Part shown: in pieces, positions 29,808 through 38,618 of the stretch
Position numbering within the stretch: the stretch's first letter is position 1
Layout: the number at the start of each line of letters is the position of its first letter
Assembly (NCBI GenBank): GCA_039808885.1
Contig: JBDHTX010000007.1
Coordinates: 1 to 64,000, forward strand
DNA length: 64,000 bases
Direction of reading: 5' to 3'
DNA from: Dongia_A sp039808885
Lineage (GTDB): Bacteria > Pseudomonadota > Alphaproteobacteria > Dongiales > Dongiaceae
Notes under the pieces: model-generated
Database searches by the model: none
The model's input: only the letters and a program-made list of their open reading frames with translations
What the model was told of the DNA's origin: nothing
Position numbers and translations under genes: made by a program

Positions 29808-31155
29808 TCCCAGGCGTAGTCCCACGCGCAATCCCACGCGCAATCCCCGGCGCAATCCCCGGCGGATCGCCCGGCCGGCCTTGCTGGCGCTGGCGCTCGC
29901 GCTGGCCGCCCTGCGGCCGGCGGCGGCGCAGAACCCGGCGCCCTCGCCCAACGAATTGCGCAACATCCAGGAGCAGATCGACCAGGGCAAGATCCAGGCG
30001 TCCGAATTGAAGCGCCGGGCCGAGCAATTGGCCCGCGACGTGGCCAAGCTGCAGAAGCAGCTGATCGAATCCGCCGCCGCGGTGCAGGGGGCCGAGGACG
30101 AGGCCACCCGACTGGAGGACGAGCTGGCGCAGCTTGCCGACCAGGAACAGGCGCATTCCGCCGAACTCGCGCTCAAGCGCAACCAGTTGAGTCGCACCCT
30201 GATGGCGCTGGAGCGGCTGTCGCTGCGGCCGTCGCAGGCCGCGTTCTTCTCCGACCGGCCGGCGGTGGACGAGGCGCGCGCGGCGCTGCTGCTGGCGGCG
30301 GCGACCCAGGCGCTGGACACGCGCGCGCGCCAGCTGCAGAGCGACCTGGCGCAAATCCAGGAGCTGCGCGAGGCGACGGCGGCGAAGCAGGAGGAACTGG
30401 CGCAATCGGTGCGCCGTCTGGCCAAGGAGAACACGCAGCTGGCCAGCCTCCTGGAGACCAAGGCGAAGCTGCAGGAGACGACGTTGCAGCAGACCGCCGA
30501 GCAGAAAAAGCGCCAGGCGCAGCTTGCCGCCCAAGCCGACAACCTGAAGGACCTGCTGGACCGCCTGGCGGCGGCGCAGGCGGAAGAGGCGGCGCGCCAG
30601 GAAGCGGCGGAGGCCGCGGCCGCGGCCGAGCAGGAAAATGCCGATACGGCGGAGCCGGACAACGCGCCGGAGGAAGGCGCCGCGGGCGATGTGCAGACCG
30701 CATCGCGCCCGCCGCAGCCTGATCTGGGCGCTGCCCTCAGCACGCCGCCGCCAGCCGATCTGCGCGGCTTCCCCGCCACGGCCGGCGGGCTGACCCGGCC
30801 GGCGCGCGGCGACATCGTCGCCAGGTTCGGCCAGCGCACCGACGCCTTCGGCGAGGGCAAGGGACTCGTGTTCGCCACCCGGCCGGGGGCGCAGATCGTA
30901 GCCCCCTTTGATGGCCAAATTGTGTTCGAGGGGCCGTTCCGGTCCTATGGCCAAATATTGATCATCGAGCACCGTGGCGGCTATCATACGGTGCTTGCCG
31001 GGCTGGCGCGCGTGGCGGTTGCCGTGGGGCAATGGCTGAAGGCCGGCGAGCCGGTGGGCGCGATGGCGGCTACGCCTGACACCCACCCGCAGCTTTATGT
31101 CGAATTGCGCCGCAGCGGAGCGCCGTTTGATCCGGAACCGTGGCTCGCGCCGTAA
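29794..31155 (+). CDS. envC: Murein hydrolase activator EnvC-like protein (degenerate M23/LytM domain)
   Basis: 453 residues if GTG at 29794 is used (GAGGAA ten bases upstream); GTG at 29776 is the alternative. A basic Arg-Asn-Pro-rich n-region and hydrophobic core (to about residue 45) form the signal, followed by long coiled coils (about 55-265), an acidic Ala/Pro linker and a C-terminal LytM domain. In that domain the zinc ligands are missing: the HxxxD site reads TDAFGEGKGLVFAT and HLHFE is replaced by PQLYVELR, as in EnvC-type activators. It should recruit and activate periplasmic amidases at the septum rather than cut peptidoglycan itself. It overlaps gpmI and is followed by ctpA. Confidence 0.88.
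   Translation: MPRRNPRRSPTRNPTRNPRRNPRRIARPALLALALALAALRPAAAQNPAPSPNELRNIQEQIDQGKIQASELKRRAEQLARDVAKLQKQLIESAAAVQGAEDEATRLEDELAQLADQEQAHSAELALKRNQLSRTLMALERLSLRPSQAAFFSDRPAVDEARAALLLAAATQALDTRARQLQSDLAQIQELREATAAKQEELAQSVRRLAKENTQLASLLETKAKLQETTLQQTAEQKKRQAQLAAQADNLKDLLDRLAAAQAEEAARQEAAEAAAAAEQENADTAEPDNAPEEGAAGDVQTASRPPQPDLGAALSTPPPADLRGFPATAGGLTRPARGDIVARFGQRTDAFGEGKGLVFATRPGAQIVAPFDGQIVFEGPFRSYGQILIIEHRGGYHTVLAGLARVAVAVGQWLKAGEPVGAMAATPDTHPQLYVELRRSGAPFDPEPWLAP
29801..29860 (+). repeat. Five-copy 12-base tandem repeat spanning the gpmI stop and the envC signal region
   Basis: Five 12-base units of the form (G/C)GCG(T/C)A(A/G)TCCC(A/C) run from 29801 to 29860, followed by one decayed unit. 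The first contains the TAA stop of gpmI. In the envC frame each unit encodes four residues of type Arg-(Asn/Ser)-Pro-(Arg/Thr), giving a basic stretch ahead of the hydrophobic signal core. Because the unit is 12 bases, gain or loss of copies keeps the frame. Confidence 0.9.
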
Positions 31156-31291
31156 GGATACCGCAAGGTTTGCCAGTCACGATATTGCATAAGGATTTCT
31201 GGCGCGCCGGATGTCGCCCCCCTACAATCCGGCCCCTGACCGTCAGGACCGCCACGCCTACAGACGCATCTTACAGAAGGTCGCTCAGCGA

Positions 31292-32707
31292 ATGATCCGC
31301 ACCACCCTACTTGCCGCCACCGCCCTGGCCACCGGCCTGGTCATCGGCGGCGTCGCTTTCCACGCCACCAACGTCAGCGCCCAGGCGGCGTCCACCACCA
31401 ACACCTATGAGCAGCTCAACCTGTTCGGCGAGGTGTTCGAGCGCATCCGCGACAACTACGTCGAAGAGACGAACGAGGAGCAGCTGATCGAGGCGGCGGT
31501 CAACGGCATGCTCACCTCGCTCGATCCGCATTCGAGCTATCTCAATCAGAAAGATTTCCAGGACATGCAGGTCCAGACCAAGGGCGAGTTTGGCGGCCTT
31601 GGCATCGAAGTAACCATGGAGGACGGCCTGGTGAAGGTGGTGACGCCGATGGACGGCACCCCGGCGGCCGAGGCCGGCCTGCAGCCCGGCGACCTGATCT
31701 CCGCCCTCGACGGCGTGCCGATCGTCGGCCTTTCCCTCAACGACGCGGTCGAGAAGATGCGCGGCGAGGTCGGCACCTCGATCAAGCTCACCGTCATCCG
31801 CGGCACCCAGGATCCCTTCGACGTCACGCTGAAGCGCGCGGTCATCGCGGTCAAGTCGGTGCGCTGGGAGCTGGAGCAGGGCAATGTCGGCTATGTCCGC
31901 ATCTCCAGCTTCAGCGAGAAGACCGATAGCGGCCTGCGCGAGGCCATCGCCAAGCTGAAGGAAGCGACCAAGAACGAGCTCAACGGCCTGGTCCTCGACC
32001 TGCGCAACAACCCGGGCGGCCTGCTCGACCAGGCGATCGCGGTCAGCGACGATTTCCTCGACAAGGGCGAGATCGTCTCCACCCGCGGCCGCGACGCGGC
32101 GGAAGCGCAGCGCTGGAACGCGGAAGCCGGCGACCTGATCGACGGCAAGCCGGTGGTGATCCTGATCAACGGCGGCTCGGCCTCGGCCTCGGAGATCGTC
32201 TCCGGCGCCCTGCAGGACCAGCGCCGGGCGATCCTGCTGGGTACCAAGAGCTTCGGCAAGGGCTCGGTGCAGTCGATCATCCCGATCCCCAACCACGGCG
32301 CCATCCGCCTGACCACGGCGCGCTACTACACGCCGTCCGGCCGCTCGATCCAGGCCAAGGGCATCGAGCCGGATATCGAGGTGCAGCAGGCGAAGATCGA
32401 AAGCCTGGGCCCCGACGTCAGCCGCCACGAATCGGACCTGCCCGGCGCGCTCAGCAACCCGGACGACGCCAACGCGCCGAAGACCGGCGAGCAGCCGGCG
32501 AAGCCGGGCGCCGCGGCCGCGCCGGATGGCAATGCCGCCCCGGCCCAGGCCGCGGGCGACCAGGCCCCGGCGATGCCGGAGGACACCGAGCCCTTCGTCG
32601 GCTCGGAGAAGATCCAGATCGCCCGGCCGTCGGCCGACTACCAGCTGGCCCGCGCCCTCGATCTGCTGCGCGGCCTGGCGCTGCTGCAGAAGCAGGCCGC
32701 CAACTAG
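31292..32707 (+). CDS. ctpA: Carboxyl-terminal processing protease, S41 family
   Basis: 471 residues from the ATG at 31292 with AGAAGG upstream. Signal peptide to about residue 30 (VSAQA), an N-terminal cap (LTSLDPHSSYL), a PDZ domain (about 95-180) with GGLGIEV, and the S41 protease domain with NNPGGLL, the catalytic serine region INGGSASASEIV (296-300) and Lys323 in SFGKGSVQ. The C-terminal 90 residues are Pro/Ala-rich. It trims or degrades periplasmic proteins, including peptidoglycan hydrolases in other bacteria, which fits its place after envC. Confidence 0.94.
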   Translation: MIRTTLLAATALATGLVIGGVAFHATNVSAQAASTTNTYEQLNLFGEVFERIRDNYVEETNEEQLIEAAVNGMLTSLDPHSSYLNQKDFQDMQVQTKGEFGGLGIEVTMEDGLVKVVTPMDGTPAAEAGLQPGDLISALDGVPIVGLSLNDAVEKMRGEVGTSIKLTVIRGTQDPFDVTLKRAVIAVKSVRWELEQGNVGYVRISSFSEKTDSGLREAIAKLKEATKNELNGLVLDLRNNPGGLLDQAIAVSDDFLDKGEIVSTRGRDAAEAQRWNAEAGDLIDGKPVVILINGGSASASEIVSGALQDQRRAILLGTKSFGKGSVQSIIPIPNHGAIRLTTARYYTPSGRSIQAKGIEPDIEVQQAKIESLGPDVSRHESDLPGALSNPDDANAPKTGEQPAKPGAAAAPDGNAAPAQAAGDQAPAMPEDTEPFVGSEKIQIARPSADYQLARALDLLRGLALLQKQAAN

Positions 32708-32726
32708 GGCGGCCGCGGACAAACCG

Positions 32727-33809
32727 TTGTCGATTTCGGGGCCGCCGCGTTCCAGCTTCGCGCTGTTCGGCGGCCCCGGATTCATCCTGCTCCTGCTGCT
32801 GGTCTTCGGCCTCGGCGGCGGCGGGCTGCTCCTCGTCAATAGCGGGTGGCTGACGCAATCGGGCGGCGCTAGCATGTCGCTGCCGGGCAGCCTCGGCGGC
32901 GCCCCAGCCGCGCCCAAGGCCGATTCCGCCGGCGATGCCGCGCCGCTCCAGCCGCTGCAGCCGATGCGGGCCGAGCCCGTCGCTGTCGCGCCGCCGGCCG
33001 AACCCGCCTATCCGATCGTCACCGAGGATCTGTCGCCGATCGACCTGCTGGTCCGCTACACGCCGGACCCGGCCCTGGCCCTGCGCGAAGACGAGGGCGG
33101 CGCTGCCGCAGACGACACCCGCACTGACGCCCGGCGCTTCCGCCGGCCGAGCACTATCCCCGCGAGCGCCAATCGCCTGGCCCTGGTGGTGACCGGGCTC
33201 GGCCGGGACCGCAGGCAGACCGCGCAGGCGATCCTGGCCCTGCCGGCCGAGATCAGCCTCAGCTTCCAGGCCGGCAGCGCCGATCTGGAGAGCTGGATCG
33301 CCGCCGCGCGGGCTTATGGCCACGAGGCGCTGATCGATCTCGATCTCGGCACCGCCGACACCCTCGCCGGGGCGCCGGGAGATCTCGGCGACACGCGGCT
33401 GCTGGCCGAGCTTGGCCCGGCGGAGAACCTGCGCCGTCTCGACGCGCTGCTGGCCCGGGCGCCCAAGGCCGCCGGGGTGGCGGTCACCATCACCGACGGC
33501 TTCCTGGCCGATGCCGCCGCCCTGACCCCGATCCTGGCGCGGCTGCAGGCGGGCGGCTTCGTCATCGTCGGCCTGCCGGTCACGGCGCCGCGCACCATCG
33601 CCGCCGACCGCACGCTCGATCCGGCGCTGGACGCCGCCGGTCTGGCGCGCGAGGCCATGGCGCTGAAGGCGCTCACCCGGCAGCGCAAGGCGGCCGTGGC
33701 GCTGAGCGACGCGGGCAATGCCATCGCGCTGGCCGCGACCCTGGCGCGCAGCGGCGGGGGCGCGGCAGAAATCGCGCTTGTGCCGGCCAGTGCGCTGGTC
33801 GAAGATTAA
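32727..33809 (+). CDS. Divergent polysaccharide deacetylase (YibQ-like)
   Basis: 360 residues if the TTG at 32727 is the start; there is no ATG before the membrane helix. A single N-terminal helix (GFILLLLLVFGLGGGGLLLV) anchors it, a Pro/Ala linker follows, and the C-terminal 220 residues form the divergent polysaccharide deacetylase fold, with LALVVTGLGRDRRQTAQAI at its first strand and later YGHEALIDLDL, VAVTITDGFL segments. Canonical members show a Gly-Leu-Gly and Asp-rich site; whether it is an active deacetylase is unclear. The gene follows ctpA and precedes rppH, the order known from many alphaproteobacteria. Confidence 0.82.
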   Translation: MSISGPPRSSFALFGGPGFILLLLLVFGLGGGGLLLVNSGWLTQSGGASMSLPGSLGGAPAAPKADSAGDAAPLQPLQPMRAEPVAVAPPAEPAYPIVTEDLSPIDLLVRYTPDPALALREDEGGAAADDTRTDARRFRRPSTIPASANRLALVVTGLGRDRRQTAQAILALPAEISLSFQAGSADLESWIAAARAYGHEALIDLDLGTADTLAGAPGDLGDTRLLAELGPAENLRRLDALLARAPKAAGVAVTITDGFLADAAALTPILARLQAGGFVIVGLPVTAPRTIAADRTLDPALDAAGLAREAMALKALTRQRKAAVALSDAGNAIALAATLARSGGGAAEIALVPASALVED

Positions 33810-33851
33810 TGGATCCTGTGTCCCGTCAGCCCGTCATTCCCACATCGCGCC

Positions 33852-34379
33852 ATGGCCAAGAATCCCGCGCCAACCCCTTTGAGCAAGGCGGAGATCGCCA
33901 GGCTGCCCTATCGGCCCGGCGTCGGCATCACGCTGTTCAACCAGAGGGGCCAGGTCTTCGTCGCCCAGCGCATCGACAATCCAGGCCCGGCCTGGCAGAT
34001 GCCGCAGGGCGGCATCGACAAGGGCGAGGAGCCGCTGCAGGCTGCCTGGCGCGAGATGAAGGAGGAGATCGGCACCGACCGCGCCCGCTACGTGGGCGAG
34101 ACCAGGGACTGGCTGCAATACGATCTGCCGGACGACCTGGTTCCGCTGATCTGGAAGGGCCGCTTCCGCGGCCAGCGGCAGAAGTGGTTCGCCTTCCGCT
34201 TCCTCGGCGAGGATCGCGACATCGACATCGACACCAAGCACCCGGAATTCTCGTCCTGGCGCTGGGCCGAGCTCGAGGAATTGCCGGATCTGATCGTGCC
34301 GTTCAAGCGCCGGCTCTATGAGGAGCTGGTCGAGGAATTCGCGCCGCTGATCGGCCATGCCGTTCCGGCCAGGAAATAA
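33852..34379 (+). CDS. rppH: RNA pyrophosphohydrolase (Nudix)
   Basis: 175 residues. LPYRPGVGITLFN, WQMPQGGIDKGEEP and REMKEEIG make up the RppH signature with the Nudix box at about 52-74 carrying the metal-binding glutamates. The aromatic WLQYDLP and the C-terminal FSSWRWAELEELPDLIVPFK are diagnostic of RppH/NudH (and bacterial Ap4A hydrolase IalA). It removes pyrophosphate from mRNA 5' ends and so starts RNase E-dependent decay. Confidence 0.95.
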   Translation: MAKNPAPTPLSKAEIARLPYRPGVGITLFNQRGQVFVAQRIDNPGPAWQMPQGGIDKGEEPLQAAWREMKEEIGTDRARYVGETRDWLQYDLPDDLVPLIWKGRFRGQRQKWFAFRFLGEDRDIDIDTKHPEFSSWRWAELEELPDLIVPFKRRLYEELVEEFAPLIGHAVPARK

Positions 34380-34466
34380 TCCCGGCCAGTGTCCCCGCAG
34401 ATTTGAGGTCGACAGCGGCGTGCGGCGCCGCTACCAAGGGCGCCAGCCTTGGGAAGGGAGACAGGA

Positions 34467-34943
34467 ATGGCCAAGCTCAAAGTCCACGATATCGCGCCGG
34501 AAAAGCTGAAGACGCTGACCAAGGCGGTGATGGCCACCGACAAGGGCGACATCACCATCGAGTTCTATCCCGACGTGGCGCCCAACACGGTGGCCAATTT
34601 CTATGTCCTGGCCGAGGACGGCTATTACGACGGCCTCACCTTCCATCGCGTCATCCCCGGCTTCGTCGCCCAGGGCGGCTGCCCGAACGGCACCGGCGGC
34701 GGCGGCCCCGGCTGGGAGATCGCCTGCGAGCTGAAGGGCAACCCGCACAAGCATGTCGAGGGGGCGCTGTCCATGGCCCATCGCGGCCGCGACACCGGCG
34801 GCTCGCAGTTCTTCCTGGTGCTGGAGCCGCAGCCGCATCTCGACGGCAACCACACCGTCTTCGGCCAGGTGGTCGAGGGCCTCGACGTGATGCACGCCCT
34901 CAAGCAGGGCGACCACATCAAGAGCGTGAAGTTCGCGGCGTAG
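34467..34943 (+). CDS. Peptidyl-prolyl cis-trans isomerase, cyclophilin type
   Basis: 158 residues from the ATG at 34467 (GGGAGACAGGA upstream). The cyclophilin core is complete: FHRVIPGFVAQGGCPNGTGGGGPG with the catalytic Arg, MAHRGRDTGGSQFFLVL, and DGNHTVFGQVVEGLDV. No signal peptide, so it is cytoplasmic. It accelerates prolyl isomerisation in protein folding. A palindromic repeat begins 22 bases past the stop and may act as its transcription end. Confidence 0.93.
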   Translation: MAKLKVHDIAPEKLKTLTKAVMATDKGDITIEFYPDVAPNTVANFYVLAEDGYYDGLTFHRVIPGFVAQGGCPNGTGGGGPGWEIACELKGNPHKHVEGALSMAHRGRDTGGSQFFLVLEPQPHLDGNHTVFGQVVEGLDVMHALKQGDHIKSVKFAA

Positions 34944-34965
34944 GCTCGCAAAGCCTTCGCTCGCC

Positions 34966-35098
34966 ACCCCTCACCCTGTCCCTCTCCCACCCCGTTCGCG
35001 GATGCGAACATTCGTTCGCGTGGGGAGCGGGGACGCTGTTGCCGACACCGAACTCAAAGCCCCTCTCCCCTTGTGGGAGAGGGGTTGGGGTGAGGGGT
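34966..35098. repeat. Palindromic intergenic repeat (family B, ACCCCTCACCC...GGGTGAGGGGT)
   Basis: Two roughly 25-base arms, ACCCCTCACCCTGTCCCTCT onwards and its inverted counterpart ending GGTTGGGGTGAGGGGT, enclose about 80 bases holding another hairpin (TTCGCGGATGCGAACATTCG). It occupies the gap between the converging isomerase and DMT transporter genes. Such elements are widespread in alphaproteobacterial genomes and could end both transcripts. No coding potential. Confidence 0.8.
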
Positions 35099-35115
35099 GG
35101 CCGCAGCCCCGGTTT

Positions 35116-35958
35116 TCAGTGCAGCAGCACCGCGCCTAAGGCCACCATGCCGACTGCGGCGTAGCGGCGGGGGTGGAAGCGCTCCTTCAGGATGAAGGCG
35201 CTGAAGATGGCGGCGAAGATCACGCTGGTCTCGCGCAGCGCCGCCACCTGGGCCATGAAGGCCTGGCTCATCGCATAGATGGCGATGCCGTAGGCGGCCA
35301 TGGAGAGGGCGCCGCCGAGCGCGCCGGTCTTCCAGTGCCGCTTGGCCAGCGAGAACAGCTTCTGCCCGCGAAGCGCCAGGCAGATGAGGATCAAGGCCGG
35401 CGCATCGAGCACGAACAGCCAGACGATGTAGCCGTATTTGTCGCCGGCCACCCGGACGCCCTGCCCGTCGCACAGCGTGTAGCCCATGATGCTGAGCCCG
35501 GTGAGCAGGCCGAAGACCACGGCGCGCCAGTTGTGCCTCGCGTCGCCGGCGCGGTCCACCGCCAGGGAGAAGATGCCGATCGAGATGGCGGCGACGCCGG
35601 CCATCTCGGTGGTCGACAGCGCCTCGCCCACGAATATCCAGGACGTGATCGCGACCAGCAGCGGCGCCGAGCCGCGCGCGGTGGGATAGACCAGGGACAG
35701 GTTGCCGTGGCGGTAGCCGAGCAGCAGGAAGATGTAATAGCCGATATGGGTGACGAGCGATCCGAACAGGAAGATCCAGCTCGGCCGGTCGGGGAAGTCG
35801 ACGAAGGGCACGAAGGCGAGCGCGATCAGCCCGGCCATGCCCATGATCAGGGTCATGTTGACCAGGGCGTCGTTGCCGAACTTGACCAGCACGTTCCAGC
35901 CGGCATGCATCACCGCCGCCAGCAGCACGAGCAGGGTCCAGGTCAGGGAGAGGGTCAA
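35116..35958 (-). CDS. DMT/EamA family membrane transporter
   Basis: 280 residues with about ten membrane helices in two homologous halves, each an EamA repeat. The first half contains YPTARGSAPLLVAITSWIFVGE (conserved EamA loop and helix) and the second ends with VAALRETSVIFAAIFSAFILKER, the matching position. Drug/metabolite transporters export amino acids, nucleobases or other metabolites by proton exchange; substrate cannot be told. The gene stands alone between two palindromic repeats. Confidence 0.85.
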   Translation of the reverse strand: MTLSLTWTLLVLLAAVMHAGWNVLVKFGNDALVNMTLIMGMAGLIALAFVPFVDFPDRPSWIFLFGSLVTHIGYYIFLLLGYRHGNLSLVYPTARGSAPLLVAITSWIFVGEALSTTEMAGVAAISIGIFSLAVDRAGDARHNWRAVVFGLLTGLSIMGYTLCDGQGVRVAGDKYGYIVWLFVLDAPALILICLALRGQKLFSLAKRHWKTGALGGALSMAAYGIAIYAMSQAFMAQVAALRETSVIFAAIFSAFILKERFHPRRYAAVGMVALGAVLLH

Positions 35959-36070
35959 GGAACGGCCGTTCGGAAAGGCGTCATGAATGCGTCACATCCT
36001 GGCACGGCGACGCGGGCGGCGGCAAATCGGCGCTGTCGATGGAGGTATAGGTCGCCGGCACCTGACGCTG

Positions 36071-36251
36071 CATCACCCCCCTTCCCCACCTTCCCCCGCC
36101 CCGCGGACGAATGTCCGCATTCGCGGACGGGCGGGGCAAGGAGTTCACCTGTGCAATACCAACACCGAGAATCCTTGGAAACGATGCACTGCCGACGCCG
36201 CGTCTCGCTGGGCTCCTTCCCCCCTTGCGGGGGAAGGTCGGGAAGGGGGGT
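36071..36251. repeat. Palindromic intergenic repeat (family A-like)
   Basis: Arms CACCCCCCTTCCCCACCTTC (from about 36074) and GGAAGGTCGGGAAGGGGGGTG (ending 36251) are inverted copies; inside is a second hairpin of TCCGCATTCGCGGA type and the CTCCTTCCCCCCTTGCGGGG element of family A. It occupies most of the 317-base gap between the DMT transporter start and the tgt stop. The remainder of the gap (35959-36070) shows no gene; it may hold the DMT promoter. Confidence 0.75.
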
Positions 36252-36275
36252 GCCGGTGCACGATGCCCGCGAGAC

Positions 36276-37478
36276 TTACTCCGTCACCCACTTTTTCCGC
36301 AGCTCGCCCAGCCGGCCCTCCGGGATCGCCGCCTGGATCTCGCGGGTCAGGCGGTTCATGACCGCGATGTTGTGCTGGGTCAGCAATTGCAGGCCGAGCA
36401 GCTCTTCCGCCTTCAGCAAATGGTGCAGATAGGCGCGGCTGAAATTGCGGCAGCAATAGCAGTCGCAGGCCTCGTCCACCGGCAGCGGATCCTCGCGGAA
36501 GCGGGCGTTGCGCAGGTTGACCCGCTCGCCCTTCACGCCCGGCATCAGCGCGGCGCCATGGCGGGCGATGCGGGTCGGGCTCACGCAATCGAAGCTGTCG
36601 ATGCCCTGGGCCACCCCGGCGAAGATGTCGCGGATGCCGCCGATGCCGAGCAGATGCGTGGGCCGCGTGTGGTCGAGCTTCGCCATCGCGTAGCCGACCA
36701 CCTCGTCCATCTGCGCGGTGTTGCCGCCCAAGGTGCCGCCCACCGCGTTGCCGAAGAAGGGCCGCGAGTTCACGAACTCCGCCGCCTCGTGGCGCAGGTC
36801 CTCGTAGATGCCGCCCTGCAGGATGCCGTAGAGCGCCTGCTTTCCCCCATGACCTTTTCCGTCGGCGCCGCGTTCGAACTCGGCGATGCAGCGGTCGGCC
36901 CAGCGGTTGCTCAAGCGCAGCGAGCGCTCGGTGTATCTGCGGTCGGAATGGAACGGCGTGCATTCGTCGAAGGTGACGATGAGGTCGGCGCCGAGCTTGC
37001 GCTGGATGTCGATCGAGCCTTCGGGCGTCAGAAGATGTTTCCGGCCGTCGATATAGGAGCGGAAGGCCGCCCCCTTCTCGCTGATCTTCAAGAGCGTCTT
37101 CGGCCGCGCGATCTCGCGCCGGCCCTTGATCTCGTCGGCGACCGAGCCGTGGCCCAGGCTGAAGATCTGGAAGCCGCCGGAATCGGTCAGCATCGGCCCG
37201 TCCCAGCCCATGAAGCGGTGCAGCCCGCCCATCTTCTCGACCAGATCGGCGCCCGGCTGCAGCATCAGGTGATAGGTGTTGGAGAGGATGATGCTGGTCT
37301 TCTCCGCGCGCAGCATGGCGGGCGAGGCCGCCTTCATCGCCGCCTTGGTGGCGCAGAAGATGAAGGCCGGCGTCTCCAGCACGCCATGCGGCGTGGTCAG
37401 TCGCCCGCGCCGCGCGCGCGTGCCGGCAGGATCGGTCGCGGTGATCTCGAAGCCGAAATTGGGATAGGTGAGGGTCAT
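36276..37478 (-). CDS. tgt: tRNA-guanine(34) transglycosylase (queuine tRNA-ribosyltransferase)
   Basis: 400 residues from the ATG at 37478 (GAGG about ten bases upstream). Landmarks: TPAFIFCATKA near the start, LSNTYHLMLQPG, the catalytic MLTDSGGFQIFSLG with the general-base Asp, the nucleophile Asp in ADLIVTFDECTPF, GGNTAQMDEVVGY-type region, and the zinc site CDCYCC...YLHH near the C-terminus. It exchanges guanine 34 for preQ1 in tRNAs with GUN anticodons. The neighbouring gene encodes a queuosine-precursor transporter. Confidence 0.95.
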   Translation of the reverse strand: MTLTYPNFGFEITATDPAGTRARRGRLTTPHGVLETPAFIFCATKAAMKAASPAMLRAEKTSIILSNTYHLMLQPGADLVEKMGGLHRFMGWDGPMLTDSGGFQIFSLGHGSVADEIKGRREIARPKTLLKISEKGAAFRSYIDGRKHLLTPEGSIDIQRKLGADLIVTFDECTPFHSDRRYTERSLRLSNRWADRCIAEFERGADGKGHGGKQALYGILQGGIYEDLRHEAAEFVNSRPFFGNAVGGTLGGNTAQMDEVVGYAMAKLDHTRPTHLLGIGGIRDIFAGVAQGIDSFDCVSPTRIARHGAALMPGVKGERVNLRNARFREDPLPVDEACDCYCCRNFSRAYLHHLLKAEELLGLQLLTQHNIAVMNRLTREIQAAIPEGRLGELRKKWVTE

Positions 37479-37515
37479 TGGGCCGCTATCCTCGCCGGAA
37501 ACCACGCACTCCCAT

Positions 37516-37616
37516 CGTCATCCCCGGGCTTGACCCGGGGATCCAAGTTTCCATCCGCATAGAATGGGGTGCGTCCGCGCGGAACCTGGATTGCCGGGTC
37601 AAGCCCGGCAATGACG
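37516..37616. repeat. Palindromic repeat (family C, CCGGGCTTGACCCGG type)
   Basis: CGTCATCCCCGGGCTTGACC (from 37516) and its inverted counterpart TTGCCGGGTCAAGCCCGGCA ending in ATGACG at 37616 flank a 30-base spacer; each arm is itself a hairpin. It sits between tgt and the transporter gene. A second copy is at 58224-58313. This repeat type is recognisable from other alphaproteobacteria; it is non-coding. Confidence 0.85.
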
Positions 37617-37638
37617 AAACAAAGTGTGGCTGTGCCCA

Positions 37639-38469
37639 TCAAGCCGGCACCGCCACCAGGTTGTCGGCGCGCGCCTCATAGGTCTTGCGGTCCTCCTCGG
37701 GCAGGAACCAGCGCGCGGCGTACATGAAGGGCGCCTCGACGAAGGCCATGAAGAGGCGGATCCAATAGGTGCCGAGGATGAAGGTGAAGACCAGCGTCTG
37801 CAGGTCGACCACCTGGTCATGCTGGCCGAGCAGCCAGGGGAACACCATCCAGGCCAAGGTCGAGAACACCGTGTTGTCGACCAGCGCCGACACGGCGGTG
37901 GAACCGCAGGCGCGCGCCCAGAGCTGGCCCGGGCCCGTCCATTGCCGGATCTTCTGGAACACGAAGATGTCGTTGAACTGGCTGATCAGGTAGGAGGTCA
38001 GGCCGGCGATCAGCAGCGTCGCCTGCGGCATGTAGAGTGCCGCGATGTGCTCGGCATTGGGCAGCGCCCATTCCATGCCGGAGGCCTGCGCCTCCTCCGC
38101 GCCCATCGGCTTGTAGCCCATGGCGAGGATCATCATCACCGTCATCAGCAGCATTGCGGAGAAGCCGAGCCACACCGCCTTCCTGGCCACGGCGCGGCCG
38201 TAATACTCGGTCAGCACGTCGGTCGCGATATAGGTCGCGGAGAAGGCGACGGTGCCGAGCGGAATGGGCGCGGCATAGAAGGCGAAGGTCGCCGCCTTCA
38301 GCACCTGCACATTCGCGGCGACGATGCCGATGGCGATGAAGATGAACATGCCGGCGGCGCCGAACGGGCGCAGCACCAGCGGGATGAGGCTGAAAACGAC
38401 GGCAAGCTCGATGACGAGCATCGCTTCGGTCGGCAGGGCGTTCAGCCCGGCCACCAGATCGGCGAACAT
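37639..38469 (-). CDS. Queuosine precursor transporter (YhhQ/DUF165 family)
   Basis: 276 residues with about seven membrane helices. The family signature is visible in the ATDVLTEYYGRAVARKAVWLG segment (about 81-101, with the conserved Asp-x2-Glu-x2-Gly pattern), in YLISQFNDIFVFQKIR and in LVDNTVFSTLAW. These transporters take up queuine or preQ0/preQ1. Placement next to tgt, separated only by a repeat, supports the role in queuosine salvage. About 30 residues longer than E. coli YhhQ. Confidence 0.9.
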   Translation of the reverse strand: MFADLVAGLNALPTEAMLVIELAVVFSLIPLVLRPFGAAGMFIFIAIGIVAANVQVLKAATFAFYAAPIPLGTVAFSATYIATDVLTEYYGRAVARKAVWLGFSAMLLMTVMMILAMGYKPMGAEEAQASGMEWALPNAEHIAALYMPQATLLIAGLTSYLISQFNDIFVFQKIRQWTGPGQLWARACGSTAVSALVDNTVFSTLAWMVFPWLLGQHDQVVDLQTLVFTFILGTYWIRLFMAFVEAPFMYAARWFLPEEDRKTYEARADNLVAVPA

Positions 38470-38618
38470 TTGGCTCCCTTCCTCGGTCTCCGGGATGACA
38501 GCCCGGGCGAGCCGAAAGGCTATGGTTCAGTCACAACGCATTTGCCCGCGCGAACCGGGAGATGCCCGATGCGCAGGCGGTGGTTTGCGGTGGTGCATGC
38601 TTCAAGTATCGAGCCCGT

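Noticed and set aside
29794..31155. An active M23 peptidoglycan endopeptidase
   Set aside because: The domain lacks both HxxxD and HxH zinc motifs, so the EnvC activator role is preferred.
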